From G965222335 sp965222335 (GTDB taxonomy: Bacteria > Pseudomonadota > Gammaproteobacteria > Pseudomonadales > Halieaceae), in assembly GCA_965222335.1 (NCBI GenBank), contig OZ244944.1:372001-436000 (forward strand): 64,000 bases of DNA. Direction: 5' to 3'. The notes below the pieces were generated by a model that did not search any database, was not told the DNA's origin, and worked only from the letters and a program-made list of their open reading frames with translations. How positions within the stretch are numbered: the stretch's first letter is position 1; each line of letters begins with the position of its first letter. The translations under genes were made by a program, and so were the position numbers. This document shows, one piece after another, positions 50,098-59,925 of the stretch.

Positions 50098-52020
50098 TCA
50101 CTGCGACTTCCTGACCCGCAGGTACCACTCGGAAAGCAGGCGCACCTGCTTTTCGGTATATCCCCGGTCCACCATGCGCGCGACAAAGTCCGAGTGCTTC
50201 TTCTGGTCCTCTGCCGACGCCTTGGCATTGAAGGAGATCACGGGCAGCAGATCTTCCGTACTGGCGAACATCTTCTTCTCGATCACGCCGCGCAGCTTCT
50301 CATAGCTGGTCCACTTGGGATTGCGACCCTCGTTGTTGGCCCGCGAGCGGAGTACAAAATTGACGATCTCGCTGCGAAAATCCTTGGGGTTGCTGATACC
50401 CGCGGGCTTTTCGATTTTCTCCAGCTCGTCGTTGAGCGACGAGCGGCTGAGAATCTCCCCGGTCTCCGGGTCGCGGTACTCCTGGTCCTGTACCCAGAAG
50501 TCGGCGTAGGTCACATAGCGGTCAAAGAGGTTCTGACCGTACTCGGAATAACTCTCGAGGTAGGCGGTCTGGATTTCCTTGCCGATGAAGTCGACGTAAT
50601 TGGGCGTCAGGTATTCCTTGATAAAGTTCAGGTAGCGGTCGTGCACTTCCTGCGGGAACTGCTCCTGCTCTATGGCCAGTTCCAGCACATACAGCAGGTG
50701 TACCGGGTTGGCGGCCACTTCCACGGAATCGAAGTTGAACACCTGCGACAGGACCTTGAAGGCGAAGCGGGTAGAGAGCCCGTCCATGCCCTCGTTGACG
50801 CCTGCATTGTCACGATACTCGGCAATGGACTTGGCCTTCGGATCCCGGTCCTTGAGGCTCTCGCCGTCGTAGATTCGCATCTTCGAGTAAATGCTCGAGT
50901 TCTCGGGTTCCTTGAGCCGTGACAGCACGCTGAACTGGGCCAGGATATCCAGGGTATCCGGTGCGCAGGGCGCCTCGTACAGGGAGCTGTTCTGCAACAG
51001 CTTGCGGTAGATCTCGATCTCCTCGGTCACCCGGAGGCAGTAGGGCACCTTGACAATATTGACCCGGTCGATAAAGGCCTCGTTGTTCTTGTTACTGCGG
51101 AAAGACTGCCACTCTGATTCATTCGAGTGCGCCAGGATGATGCCCTCGAAGGGAATGCCGCCGATGCTTTCCGTGCCGTTGTAATTGCCCTCCTGGGTCG
51201 CGGTCAGGAGCGGGTGCAGCACCTTGATCGGTGCCTTGAACATCTCCACAAATTCCATCAGGCCCTGGTTGGCGCGGCACATTCCACCGGAAAAGGAATA
51301 GGCATCGGGGTCGCTCTGGGAAAAGTGTTCGAGTTTGCGGATGTCGACCTTGCCCACCAGGGAGGAAATATCCTGGTTGTTCTCGTCCCCGGGCTCGGTC
51401 TTGGACAGGGCAACCTGATCCAGGATCGAGGGGTACAGTTTCACGACGCGGAACTGGGTGATGTCGCCGTTGTACTCGTGTAGTCGTTTCACCGCCCAGG
51501 GGGACATCACCGACTTCAGGTAGCGACGGGGAATGTTGTACTCCTCCTCGAGAATCGCGCCGTCCTCGTTAACGTCGAACAGCCCCAGGGGCGATTCGAA
51601 GACGGGCGAGCCCTTGATGCAGTAAATAGGCTGCTTCTCCATCAGCTGCTTCAGGCGCTCCGCCAGGGACGACTTACCGCCCCCCACCGGGCCCAGCAGG
51701 TAGAGGATCTGCTTGCGCTCCTCCAGGCCCTGGGCGGCATGTCGGAAGTAGGACACGATTTTCTGGACGCTCTCCTCCATGCCGTAAAATTCGCTGAAGG
51801 CCGGGTAGCGCTTGATGACCTTGTTGGCGAAAATACGACTGAGGCGGGGATCTTTGGAAGTGTCTACTAACTCTGGTTCCCCGATGGCGAGTAGCATCCT
51901 CTCCGCTGCAGAGGCGTATCCGCTGGGGTCTTGCTTGCACAGTTCAAGGTATTCCTGGAGGCTGTACTCCTCCTCACGTGCCGTTTCGTAGCGACCCTGA
52001 TAGTGATCGAACAGGCTCAT
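50098..52020 (-). CDS. yeaG: PrkA family serine protein kinase / AAA ATPase (YeaG)
   Basis: A 640-residue protein. The N-terminal AAA module has Walker A LLGPVGGGKSSLAERL at about residues 107-122 and a Walker B-like region (GIILAHSNESEWQSF in sensor 1). The C-terminal PrkA kinase-like domain contains YLTPNYVDFIGKEIQTAYLESYSEYGQNLFDRY and DPETGEILSRSSLNDELEKIEKPAGI. GGAGGAGAAAG precedes the ATG at 52020. It opens the prkA-yeaH-spoVR operon. The target of phosphorylation is not known from the sequence. Confidence 0.96.
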   Translation of the reverse strand: MSLFDHYQGRYETAREEEYSLQEYLELCKQDPSGYASAAERMLLAIGEPELVDTSKDPRLSRIFANKVIKRYPAFSEFYGMEESVQKIVSYFRHAAQGLEERKQILYLLGPVGGGKSSLAERLKQLMEKQPIYCIKGSPVFESPLGLFDVNEDGAILEEEYNIPRRYLKSVMSPWAVKRLHEYNGDITQFRVVKLYPSILDQVALSKTEPGDENNQDISSLVGKVDIRKLEHFSQSDPDAYSFSGGMCRANQGLMEFVEMFKAPIKVLHPLLTATQEGNYNGTESIGGIPFEGIILAHSNESEWQSFRSNKNNEAFIDRVNIVKVPYCLRVTEEIEIYRKLLQNSSLYEAPCAPDTLDILAQFSVLSRLKEPENSSIYSKMRIYDGESLKDRDPKAKSIAEYRDNAGVNEGMDGLSTRFAFKVLSQVFNFDSVEVAANPVHLLYVLELAIEQEQFPQEVHDRYLNFIKEYLTPNYVDFIGKEIQTAYLESYSEYGQNLFDRYVTYADFWVQDQEYRDPETGEILSRSSLNDELEKIEKPAGISNPKDFRSEIVNFVLRSRANNEGRNPKWTSYEKLRGVIEKKMFASTEDLLPVISFNAKASAEDQKKHSDFVARMVDRGYTEKQVRLLSEWYLRVRKSQ

Positions 52021-52090
52021 CTTTCTCCTCCACCCTGTCGTAAAGACAAAGAAAACCACAGAAGATTCATTTTCAGCATACAGTAATTTA

Positions 52091-52113
52091 CGCCGGTAAG
52101 AAGATTGCCGGCG
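52091..52113 (-). promoter_or_regulatory. Inverted repeat in the prkA upstream region
   Basis: CGCCGG (52091-52096) and CCGGCG (52108-52113) form a 6-bp inverted repeat with an 11-bp spacer, about 70-95 bp before the prkA ATG. On the minus strand a TATATT box lies just upstream (about 52118-52123). The 216-bp gap to nspC has no gene. I do not see a clear sigma-54 -24/-12 pair. Confidence 0.38.
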
Positions 52114-52236
52114 CAAATATAATGCGTGATTTTCTGGTCAAAAAGGTTCTTAATTGATGGTCTGCGCGCGGCAAACTGCCGACCGGCGCGGCATTCGGGC
52201 TGCACCAGAATGGGGAGAGCGGGGTGATTCCTGCGC

Positions 52237-53412
52237 TCAGGAGAGGCGCTGGTGAAAGTCCTCGTAGCCGAATTCACGGATAACCTGCAGATCGCCGGTT
52301 GTGGAATTCCATACCGCGATAGCGGGCAGCCGGGTGCCATTGAAAGTGGTGGTCTTGACCATGGTGTAGTGCGCCATATCCTGGAACAGGAGCCGCTGCC
52401 CGACCGAAAGTGGCGATGCGAAACTGTAGTCACCAATCACATCCCCGGCCAGGCAGGTCAGGCCGCCCAGGCGGTAGTCATTCGTCCCTTCACCCGGCTC
52501 AACGGCCCCCAGGATGCCCGGCCGGTAGGGCATCTCCAGCACGTCCGGCATGTGACAGGTTGCAGAGGTGTCCAGGATCGCCTGCCGCGTGCCGTTCCAG
52601 GTGAGATCCAGTACCTCGCTGACCAGCACCCCGGTGCCAATCGCCACCGCCTCACCGGGTTCGAGGTAAACCTGCACATCGTGGCGCCCGGCAAACTCGC
52701 GAATGCACGCGACCAGGTCATCCACCTGGTAGCCTGGCCGGGTAATATGGTGACCGCCGCCGAAATTCACCCACTCCATTTGCCCCAGGAGGTGGCCGAA
52801 GCGGGACTCGACCGCCTCCAGCGTGCGCGCCAGCGGGGGGAAGTCGTGTTCGCAGAGGGTGTGGAAATGCAGCCCGCTGATGCCTTCCAGCGTCGACTCG
52901 TCCAACTGCGACAGGGGGATACCCAGGCGCGAGCCGGGGGCGCAGGGATCGTAGATCGGCACCTCGCCCTCGGAGTGCTCGGGGTTGATTCGCAGGCCGA
53001 AGCGCAGCCCGGGCCGGGCGGCCCTGGCGGCCGCAGTCTGTGGCTGGAAGCGCTGCCACTGGCCGCAGCTGTTAAACACCACGTGGTCGGCAATCTGCAG
53101 GATCTCCGCCAGGTCGGCCGCGCCGTAGGCGGCACTGAATACATGCACCTCCCCGCCGTAGTGTTCACTGCCCAGACGCGCCTCGTGCAGGCCGCTGGCA
53201 CAGGTACCACTGAGATACTCGGAGACCAGGGGTGCGAAATGCCACATGCTGAAGGCCTTCAGCGCCGACAGCACTTTGGCCCCGCTCGCCTCGGCAACCT
53301 GGGCCAGGATACGCAGGTTGCGCTCCACCGCGACCTCGTCCACCACGTAACACGGGGACGGCAGTCGACTGACATCCAGGCGCGAAAAATCGGTGAACTG
53401 GTGAACCTGCAC
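52237..53412 (-). CDS. nspC: Carboxynorspermidine/carboxyspermidine decarboxylase
   Basis: A 391-residue fold-III PLP decarboxylase. Lys in KVLSALKAFSMWHF (about residue 47) should bind PLP. HTLCEHDF and MEWVNFGGGHHIT bind the phosphate and substrate, and the C-terminal part has TCLAGDVIGDYSF. It removes CO2 from carboxynorspermidine or carboxyspermidine as the last step of the polyamine route. It starts 1 bp after the stop of the dehydrogenase gene that makes its substrate, so the two are co-translated. Confidence 0.94.
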   Translation of the reverse strand: MQVHQFTDFSRLDVSRLPSPCYVVDEVAVERNLRILAQVAEASGAKVLSALKAFSMWHFAPLVSEYLSGTCASGLHEARLGSEHYGGEVHVFSAAYGAADLAEILQIADHVVFNSCGQWQRFQPQTAAARAARPGLRFGLRINPEHSEGEVPIYDPCAPGSRLGIPLSQLDESTLEGISGLHFHTLCEHDFPPLARTLEAVESRFGHLLGQMEWVNFGGGHHITRPGYQVDDLVACIREFAGRHDVQVYLEPGEAVAIGTGVLVSEVLDLTWNGTRQAILDTSATCHMPDVLEMPYRPGILGAVEPGEGTNDYRLGGLTCLAGDVIGDYSFASPLSVGQRLLFQDMAHYTMVKTTTFNGTRLPAIAVWNSTTGDLQVIREFGYEDFHQRLS

Positions 53413-53413
53413 C

Positions 53414-54634
53414 CTAGCGGTCCCTGCCGGGTTTTAGATCGAGACGAAAGTCGGGGTCCAGCTCCACTGCCGTCCAGGGCAGGCCATAGTCATTCATTGC
53501 CTGCATAAAGGGGTCCGGATCGCACTGCTCCACGTTCCACACGCCAGGGCGCTTCCAGTGCCCCTCCAGGATCATCTTGGCCCCGATCATGGCCGGCACC
53601 CCGGTGGTGTAGGAAATCGCCTGTGACTTGACCTCGGCATAGCAGGCTTCGTGATCACAGATGTTGTAGAGGTACATGAGCTTTTCCTTGCCCCCCTGCA
53701 CACCGCGGACGATGCAGCCGATACAGGTCTTGCCCTTGGTACGGGGCCCCAGAGTAGAGGGGTCCGGCAGCAGGCTCGCCAGAAACTGGATCGGCACGAT
53801 CTGCTGACCCTGGTAGGTGACGGGTTCAATGCTGGTCATGCCCACATTGCCCAGCACCTCCAGGTGCTTCAGGTAGCTGTCGCCAAAGCTCATCCAGAAC
53901 TGGGCGCGGCGCAGGCTGGGGAAGTGGGTGGACAGCGACTCCAACTCCTCGTGGTACATGCGGTAGATATTGTAAGTGCCGACGTTTTCCGGGCACTCGA
54001 AGCGCGCCATCTGCGACATCGGCGCCGTGGTCACGAACTCGCCGTTCTCCCAGTGGCGACACTCGGCCGTCACCTCGCGGATGTTGATCTCCGGATTGAA
54101 GTTGGTAGCGAAAGGGTAACCGTGATCGCCGCCGTTGACGTCGATGATGTCCAGCTCCTGAATCTCGTCGAAATGGTGTTTCGCGAGGTAAGCGGTAAAC
54201 AGGTTGGTCGCGCCGGGATCAAAACCGCTGCCCAGCACGGCGGTAAGGCCCGCGTCGGCGAACCGATCCTGGTAGGCCCACTGCCACTTGTATTCGAAGC
54301 GCGCGGTATCGGGCGGCTCGTAGTTCGCAGTATCGAGGTAGTGCACCCCCGCGTTGAGACAGGCATCCATGATGCTCAGGTCCTGGTATGGCAGCGCGAC
54401 GTTAATCACCAGCTCCGGCTTCTCCGCCTGCAACAGCGCGGTCAGTTCCGGCACGTTGTCGGCATCAACCTGGGCAGTGCGTATCGGTCGCCCGATCTGC
54501 TCGGCAATCGCGCGGCATTTTGACTCCGTGCGACTCGCGAGCAGGATGTCGCTGAATACCGAATCCAGCTGCGCGCACTTGTGTGCGACCACGCCACCCA
54601 CGCCACCGGCGCCTATGATGATGACCTTGGACAT
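53414..54634 (-). CDS. Carboxynorspermidine/carboxyspermidine dehydrogenase
   Basis: A 406-residue enzyme of the saccharopine-dehydrogenase superfamily. The NADPH-binding motif is IIIGAGGVGGVVAHKCAQ at residues 5-22. Substrate-site strings are LDTANYEPPDT, GSGFDPGATNLFTAYL and CIGCIVRGVQGGKEKLMYLYNICDHEACY. It condenses aspartate beta-semialdehyde with diaminopropane or putrescine. With nspC it gives norspermidine or spermidine without S-adenosylmethionine. The arginine decarboxylase gene, 22 bp upstream, would lead to putrescine via agmatine. Confidence 0.93.
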   Translation of the reverse strand: MSKVIIIGAGGVGGVVAHKCAQLDSVFSDILLASRTESKCRAIAEQIGRPIRTAQVDADNVPELTALLQAEKPELVINVALPYQDLSIMDACLNAGVHYLDTANYEPPDTARFEYKWQWAYQDRFADAGLTAVLGSGFDPGATNLFTAYLAKHHFDEIQELDIIDVNGGDHGYPFATNFNPEINIREVTAECRHWENGEFVTTAPMSQMARFECPENVGTYNIYRMYHEELESLSTHFPSLRRAQFWMSFGDSYLKHLEVLGNVGMTSIEPVTYQGQQIVPIQFLASLLPDPSTLGPRTKGKTCIGCIVRGVQGGKEKLMYLYNICDHEACYAEVKSQAISYTTGVPAMIGAKMILEGHWKRPGVWNVEQCDPDPFMQAMNDYGLPWTAVELDPDFRLDLKPGRDR

Positions 54635-54656
54635 GTGTTCTCCTTACAAATTGAAT

Positions 54657-56576
54657 TTAAGCGTGCTCGAAATAAGTGTAGCCGTGCATGCTGTCGCGGA
54701 AGGCCGTAAGAATGCGCTGGCGCTCGGCGACGCTGATGCGCCCACTGCGTACCGCCTCCTCGGCAACCTGGCGGAACTGCTCCTGCATGTGCTTGGGCTC
54801 GTACTCTACGTAGCTCAGGACATCGGCAATGCTGTCACCCGGGAACTCCCGGGCAAAGTCAAAGCTGCCATCGGGATTGACCGCCACATTCACCACGTTG
54901 GTATCGCCGAACAGGTTGTGCAGGTCACCCAGGGTTTCCTGGTAAGCGCCAACGAGAAATACCCCGATGTAATAGTCCTCGCCCTCCCGCAACTCGTGCA
55001 GCGGCAGCGTTGGACGCACGCCACCCGGCAGGGTAAAGCGATCGATCCTGCCATCGCAGTCACAGGTCAGGTCGGCAAAAATGGCTTCCCTGTCGGGGCG
55101 CTCTCCGAGGCGGTGGATGGGCATGATGGGAAACAGCTGGTCAATGGCCCAGATATCCGGCAGGGACTGGAACAGACTGAAATTGGCGTAGTAAATATCC
55201 GACAGCAGTTCCGGCAGACTGTCCAGCTCCGGGGGCACCCGCTCCACTTCCGGTAGCAGGCTGGCAATGCGCTGCAGAACTGCCTGGCAGATGTCCTCCG
55301 CCAGGGCGCGGTCGCGCAGGGTTGCCTGTCCCCGGTGGAACAGTTCACGCAGCTCATCGCGGTAGAACAGGGCGTCGTTATAACACTCCTGGACACTGGC
55401 GGGCGTCACCTTCTCCAGGACCTCCAGCAGGTGACCGATAAATTCCGAACTCTGCGCGTCAGCAAAGGCCGGGATGGGACCCGGCTCGCTCCTGCGCACA
55501 TCGAGAATGTTGAACAGCAGCATGGAAGAATAGGCTACCGTTGCGCGCCCGGACTCGGACACCAGCACCGGATGGGGAATATCCAGCGGGTCCAGGGTCT
55601 CGCGCACGGTCTCGACGATATTCACACAGTACTCGTCGAGCTGGTAGTTCATGCTGTGGGTGCTGTTGGCGCTGGCGCCCTCATAATCCACCGCGAGGCC
55701 ACCCCCGAGGTCAAGGTAACCCATGGGCGCACCCTCCTGCACCAGCCCGGCATAGAACTGGCAGGCCTCGAGAACGCCACTGCGCAGATTGCGAATATTG
55801 GGTACCTGGGAGCCCAGGTGGCAATGCAGCATTTGCAGGCAGTGCAGCTTGCCGGCTTCGCGCAGCTGTGTCGCAACCTGCAGTAACGCGGTCGTGGAAA
55901 GACCGAAAATGGACCGGTCACCACTGTCCTGGCTCCAGTGCCCGTCGACCTTGACCGCACTGCGGATGCGCACGCCAATCAGGGGGTCAATATCCAGTGC
56001 CCGGCTGCGCTCAATAATGATTTCCAGCTCGTGCAGGGACTCCAGCACAAAGAATACCGAATAACCCATGCGTCGGGCGTAGAGGCCGAGATCGATAAAC
56101 TCCGCGTCCTTGTAACCATTGCAGACGACCAGGCTCTGGGTGTCGCGCAACTGGCTCAGGGCGATGATCAATTCCGCCTTGCTCCCGGCTTCAAAGCCGT
56201 GATGATAGCGCCGACCATAATCGGCGATTTCCTCGATCACATGGCACTGCTGGTTCACCTTGATCGGGAACACGCCGCGGTAGTGGTTGCGGTAATCGCC
56301 ATCGGCAATAGCGCGGGCAAAGGATTCGTTGAGGGCGGCAATCCGGTGATCCAGGACATTGCGCACACGCAGCACGGCCGGCATGTCGAGATTTCGCGCG
56401 CGCATGCCCTCGACAATGGCAGGTACCGAGACCGAACTCACGCCGCCCTCGTGCTCGACGTTGACCTGTACCTCGCCCGCGGCCGAAACGGAGAAGTAGC
56501 CGACCCCCCAGGCATCGATGCCGTAGAGCCTGGCGCTGTCGCTCGCCTCCCAGTTTGTGGCTGTTTCAGCGCTCAT
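54657..56576 (-). CDS. speA: Biosynthetic arginine decarboxylase
   Basis: A 639-residue PLP enzyme converting arginine to agmatine. The PLP lysine is in RGVFPIKVNQQCHVIEEI at about residue 100. GYLDLGGGLAVDYEG is the phosphate loop, and LVSESGRATVAYSSMLLFN and EDYYIGVFLVGAYQETLGDLHNLFGDTN are conserved. The ATG at 56576 has a weak AAGG 11 nt upstream. It heads the three-gene polyamine operon. Neither agmatinase nor agmatine deiminase is in the window, so putrescine production must be completed elsewhere. Confidence 0.96.
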   Translation of the reverse strand: MSAETATNWEASDSARLYGIDAWGVGYFSVSAAGEVQVNVEHEGGVSSVSVPAIVEGMRARNLDMPAVLRVRNVLDHRIAALNESFARAIADGDYRNHYRGVFPIKVNQQCHVIEEIADYGRRYHHGFEAGSKAELIIALSQLRDTQSLVVCNGYKDAEFIDLGLYARRMGYSVFFVLESLHELEIIIERSRALDIDPLIGVRIRSAVKVDGHWSQDSGDRSIFGLSTTALLQVATQLREAGKLHCLQMLHCHLGSQVPNIRNLRSGVLEACQFYAGLVQEGAPMGYLDLGGGLAVDYEGASANSTHSMNYQLDEYCVNIVETVRETLDPLDIPHPVLVSESGRATVAYSSMLLFNILDVRRSEPGPIPAFADAQSSEFIGHLLEVLEKVTPASVQECYNDALFYRDELRELFHRGQATLRDRALAEDICQAVLQRIASLLPEVERVPPELDSLPELLSDIYYANFSLFQSLPDIWAIDQLFPIMPIHRLGERPDREAIFADLTCDCDGRIDRFTLPGGVRPTLPLHELREGEDYYIGVFLVGAYQETLGDLHNLFGDTNVVNVAVNPDGSFDFAREFPGDSIADVLSYVEYEPKHMQEQFRQVAEEAVRSGRISVAERQRILTAFRDSMHGYTYFEHA

Positions 56577-56786
56577 GGACAGGCAGCCTTGCGCAGTCCG
56601 GGGCCGGGGCGGCTGCCGGGCAACGGCGACGAAATGGGGAAGTAACAATGTTGGGCACGTAAGGTAATCCTTGTCATCTGGAGAGGTCTGCGCAGCGTCA
56701 TTAGTAGCACACTATCCGGGGTGGCTGCAGCCTTGCACCCGGCGTATAGTCGGCAACTGTCCGTTTCTCTGCCAGGTTATTCTCCC

Positions 56787-57914
56787 ATGTCTATCCGCCC
56801 CGCCACCAGCGATGATCTGGATGCACTGGTGGCGCTGGAGGCTGCCTCCTTCTCCAGCGACCGTATCAGCCGACGCAGCTTTCGTCGCTGGCTGAAGCAA
56901 GGCGACTGCGTTCTCCGGGTCAGCGAGGACGACCGGGGCCTGACCGGGTACGCGCTGGTGAGCCTGCGTCGCGGCACCCGCCTCGCGCGACTGTACTCGC
57001 TCGCGGTGGCCTCGCGAGCGCGCGGCAGGGGCCTCGCCCGGGAGCTGCTGGTGACGGCCGAGGAGGCCGCCCGGGTCGCGGGCGCGCTGTACATGCGCCT
57101 GGAGGTCAGCACCGGCAATACCCCAGCCATCGCGCTGTATGAGCGCCTGGGTTACACCCCCTTCGGGCTCTACGAGGACTACTACGAGGATCACGGCAGC
57201 GCCCTGCGTATGGAGAAGTGTATCCGTCCGTTCACGCCCTCGGGAGACAGCCGCTCCCTGCCCTGGCTGGCGCAAACCACGGCTTTCACCTGCGGGCCGG
57301 CGGCCCTGATGATGGCCATGGCGGGCCTCGGCCGCTACCAGCCATCCCCCGAGGACGAGATCGAACTGTGGCGGGAAGCCACCACGGTATTCATGACATC
57401 CGGCCACGGCGGCTGCCACCCCCTGGGCCTGGCGCTGGCGGCGCACCGGCGGGGCTACGCCGCCGAAGCCTGGATCAATATTCAGGGCCCCCTGTTCCTG
57501 GAAGGGGTGCGCGACGAGAACAAGAAGCGGGTGATGCGCATTGCCCATGACAGTTTTGTACGCCAGTGTGCCGATGCGGGCATCACCATCCACAGCGCGG
57601 AGATCGACCAGGAGCAGCTGACCGCGCGTTTTCGCGCAGGCGCCAATGTGCTGATCCTGATCTCGACCTATCGCATGGACCGGATGAAGGCCCCCCACTG
57701 GGTAACCCTGAGCGGTTTCGACGACGACTGCCTGTACGTGCACGACCCGGACCGCGGTGATACCTCGCCACGGCGGGAGCGACAGGCGCCCCTGGATGCC
57801 CTCGAGTGCCAGCACCTGCCGATCGCCAGGGCAGAGTTTGCCGCCATGAGCCGCTTCGGCAGCAATCGCCTGCGTGCGGCGGTGATCATCGAGCGCCAGG
57901 GAACCCCTGAATGA
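56787..57914 (+). CDS. GNAT acetyltransferase fused to a C39-like peptidase domain
   Basis: A 375-residue two-domain protein. The N-terminal 145 residues form a RimI-like GNAT domain with the acetyl-CoA loop VASRARGRGLARELL and ALYERLGYTPFGLYEDYYED. The C-terminal 210 residues resemble a peptidase C39-like (papain-fold) domain: TTAFTCGPAALMMAMAG supplies a candidate cysteine, and PHWVTLSGFDDDCLYVHDPD supplies the histidine and aspartate. The fusion is a known architecture in gammaproteobacteria, but its substrate is unknown. It is divergent from speA; the 210-bp gap contains no gene. No RimK-like ligase gene adjoins it. Confidence 0.88.
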   Translation: MSIRPATSDDLDALVALEAASFSSDRISRRSFRRWLKQGDCVLRVSEDDRGLTGYALVSLRRGTRLARLYSLAVASRARGRGLARELLVTAEEAARVAGALYMRLEVSTGNTPAIALYERLGYTPFGLYEDYYEDHGSALRMEKCIRPFTPSGDSRSLPWLAQTTAFTCGPAALMMAMAGLGRYQPSPEDEIELWREATTVFMTSGHGGCHPLGLALAAHRRGYAAEAWINIQGPLFLEGVRDENKKRVMRIAHDSFVRQCADAGITIHSAEIDQEQLTARFRAGANVLILISTYRMDRMKAPHWVTLSGFDDDCLYVHDPDRGDTSPRRERQAPLDALECQHLPIARAEFAAMSRFGSNRLRAAVIIERQGTPE

Positions 57915-57930
57915 TAGTGGTTATCGTAGC

Positions 57931-59925
57931 CTAGTTCCCTGGCAGGCGGCGGCGCAAGCGCCGGATCTGCCGTGCGCAATCCCTCGACTCGACTGCCGGC
58001 ACCGGGGCATAGCTGTAAGCTTCATAGGCCCGACGGATGCTTTCAATAACCGGCGCATAGTCCGGTAGCGCTCGCGCAGCCCGGCGGGCGTAGACGCCGG
58101 GCGCCTCGCCCGCCTGGCGCGGCACACCACAGCGGGCCAGCCGCTCACAGCAGGCGAGGTAGGCCCGGTCGACCGGCGACAGGGCGAGCCGTGGGCGACG
58201 CCAGAGCAGCCATAGCGCCACCGGCACCAGCACCAGTGTCCAGCTGCCAAACAGCAGCAAGAGGAACTTGCGCACGTCCAGGCGTCCGAACCAGTTCTGC
58301 AGCAGATCAAGCTGCTGGTCACCGTCGAAGCCGACAATCCACGACTGCCAGCGAAAAGTGATCGCATCGTATTGCAGGCGCAGGCTGTTGACCCAGGAAA
58401 TACCCCGGTAGCGCAGGGGCGAAAGCGGCGATTCCGACAGGAAGCTGCCCTCCTCGGCCACCGCCTGCTCAAGTCCCTGCTCGACCCGAGCGGGCGAGAC
58501 CGCCGCAGTGGGATCGACCCGTCGCCAGCCCTCACCCTCGAGCCAGACCTCGGTCCAGGCATGGGCGTCGAACTGGTGCACGATCACGGTGCGATTGACC
58601 GGATTGACCTCGCCGCCCTGGTAACCCGCAACCACCCGCGCCGGGACACCCGCGGCCCGCATCATCACGGTAAAGGCGTAGGCATAGTGCTCGCAGAAAC
58701 CGCGCCGGGTGCGAAACAGGAAGTCATCCATGCCATTGTCACCCAATAGCGGCGGCTGCAAGGTGTACACGTAGGGTTGCTGGTTAAACATATCCAGCAC
58801 GGCTTCCACGAACTGGGCATCGCTGGCAGCCTCCTCGCGCATCTGCCGTGCCAGGGCGCGGGTCTGCGGGTTGCGCTCCGGGGGCAACTTGAGCTCCGTG
58901 CGGCGACGCCACCCGGAAAGCTCGGGCTCCACCGTGGCGCCCAACCAGGAGCGGGCCCGGTAACGATACTGATCTTCGATCTCCACCGGCCGGAACAGGC
59001 GAAAATCCGGTGCCTGGAGCACCCCCCTGTCCGGGGTTTCGACGTAGTGCAGGCCGTAGAGCCAGTTCTGCTGGGTAGGGCGCATCAGCACGGTATACTC
59101 AAGCGGTTGACCGGGCGGGTCTATGTCCGCCGTACGCCGTTCGCTGGCAGGAATATCGTAATACCGCAGGCTGGACCAGGTATCACCCTGTAGCCGGCTG
59201 AATACCAGGCCCCGCCAGTAAAGATCTGAGGAGGGTGGAATCTCGCCTTCGAACTGCACCCGGAAGGCCACCTCGTCGGACTGGCTCAGCCGGGAGATGT
59301 CCCCGGGACTCATGAAGTCCGAAACCCCGGTCTTGGCAGCATGACTTTTCAGCGGCACGGTCCAGAGGGGGCCGATCCGCGGGAACAGGAAAAACAGGAC
59401 CAGCATCAGGGGGAAGGCCTGGGCGAGCATCACCCCCGCGGTGCGCAGACTGCGCAGGCGCAGGCGATTTTGCCCCGGCTGGTGCAGCGCCACCAGGGCG
59501 GTGGTAACCAGAAGTACCGCAAGCAGCGAGTAGAGAACGATCAGCAGGTCCTGGCTGAACAGGAATTCGGTAATGCAGATGAAGTAGCCCAAAAACAGCA
59601 CCACGTAAGCGTCCTGGCGGCGCACCAGCTCCAGCAGCTTCAGGGCAAAGGCGGTCAGCAGCAGGGCTACCGTGGGCTCCAGTCCCAGCAGGCTGCCATA
59701 GCTGAGATAGATCCCGGCGCAGCCCACCAGGATCAGCAGCAGCTTGACCCAGCGCCCCGGCAGCGACCACTGGCCGCGATAGACCTGGAAGCGCCACACC
59801 GCGCAGCTGACGTACACCGCCAGGACCCAGACCGGCAGCCGCCCGAGGTGGGGCGCCACAAGAACAAACTGGCTGAGGATGATCCACACCAGCGCGTTGC
59901 GCGGCACCTGCTGGGCAAACTTCAT
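57931..59925 (-). CDS. tgpA: TgpA-like membrane transglutaminase (DUF3488 plus transglutaminase core)
   Basis: A 664-residue inner-membrane protein. The first 170 residues hold about five to six helices (DUF3488). A periplasmic transglutaminase domain follows, with the triad Cys in TRRGFCEHYAYAF, His in FDAHAWTEVW and Asp in RRVDPTAAVSP, around residues 400-475. A further helix near 550 (FLLLLFGSWTLVLVPVALWLL) precedes a cytoplasmic tail. TgpA is essential in Pseudomonas aeruginosa, but its substrate is unknown. The ATG overlaps the DUF58 stop as ATGA. Confidence 0.93.
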   Translation of the reverse strand: MKFAQQVPRNALVWIILSQFVLVAPHLGRLPVWVLAVYVSCAVWRFQVYRGQWSLPGRWVKLLLILVGCAGIYLSYGSLLGLEPTVALLLTAFALKLLELVRRQDAYVVLFLGYFICITEFLFSQDLLIVLYSLLAVLLVTTALVALHQPGQNRLRLRSLRTAGVMLAQAFPLMLVLFFLFPRIGPLWTVPLKSHAAKTGVSDFMSPGDISRLSQSDEVAFRVQFEGEIPPSSDLYWRGLVFSRLQGDTWSSLRYYDIPASERRTADIDPPGQPLEYTVLMRPTQQNWLYGLHYVETPDRGVLQAPDFRLFRPVEIEDQYRYRARSWLGATVEPELSGWRRRTELKLPPERNPQTRALARQMREEAASDAQFVEAVLDMFNQQPYVYTLQPPLLGDNGMDDFLFRTRRGFCEHYAYAFTVMMRAAGVPARVVAGYQGGEVNPVNRTVIVHQFDAHAWTEVWLEGEGWRRVDPTAAVSPARVEQGLEQAVAEEGSFLSESPLSPLRYRGISWVNSLRLQYDAITFRWQSWIVGFDGDQQLDLLQNWFGRLDVRKFLLLLFGSWTLVLVPVALWLLWRRPRLALSPVDRAYLACCERLARCGVPRQAGEAPGVYARRAARALPDYAPVIESIRRAYEAYSYAPVPAVESRDCARQIRRLRRRLPGN

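Noticed and set aside
52118..52150. Sigma-54 promoter for the prkA operon
   Set aside because: The enteric operon is nitrogen-responsive, but no TGGCAC-N5-TTGC-like pair is visible upstream of prkA here.
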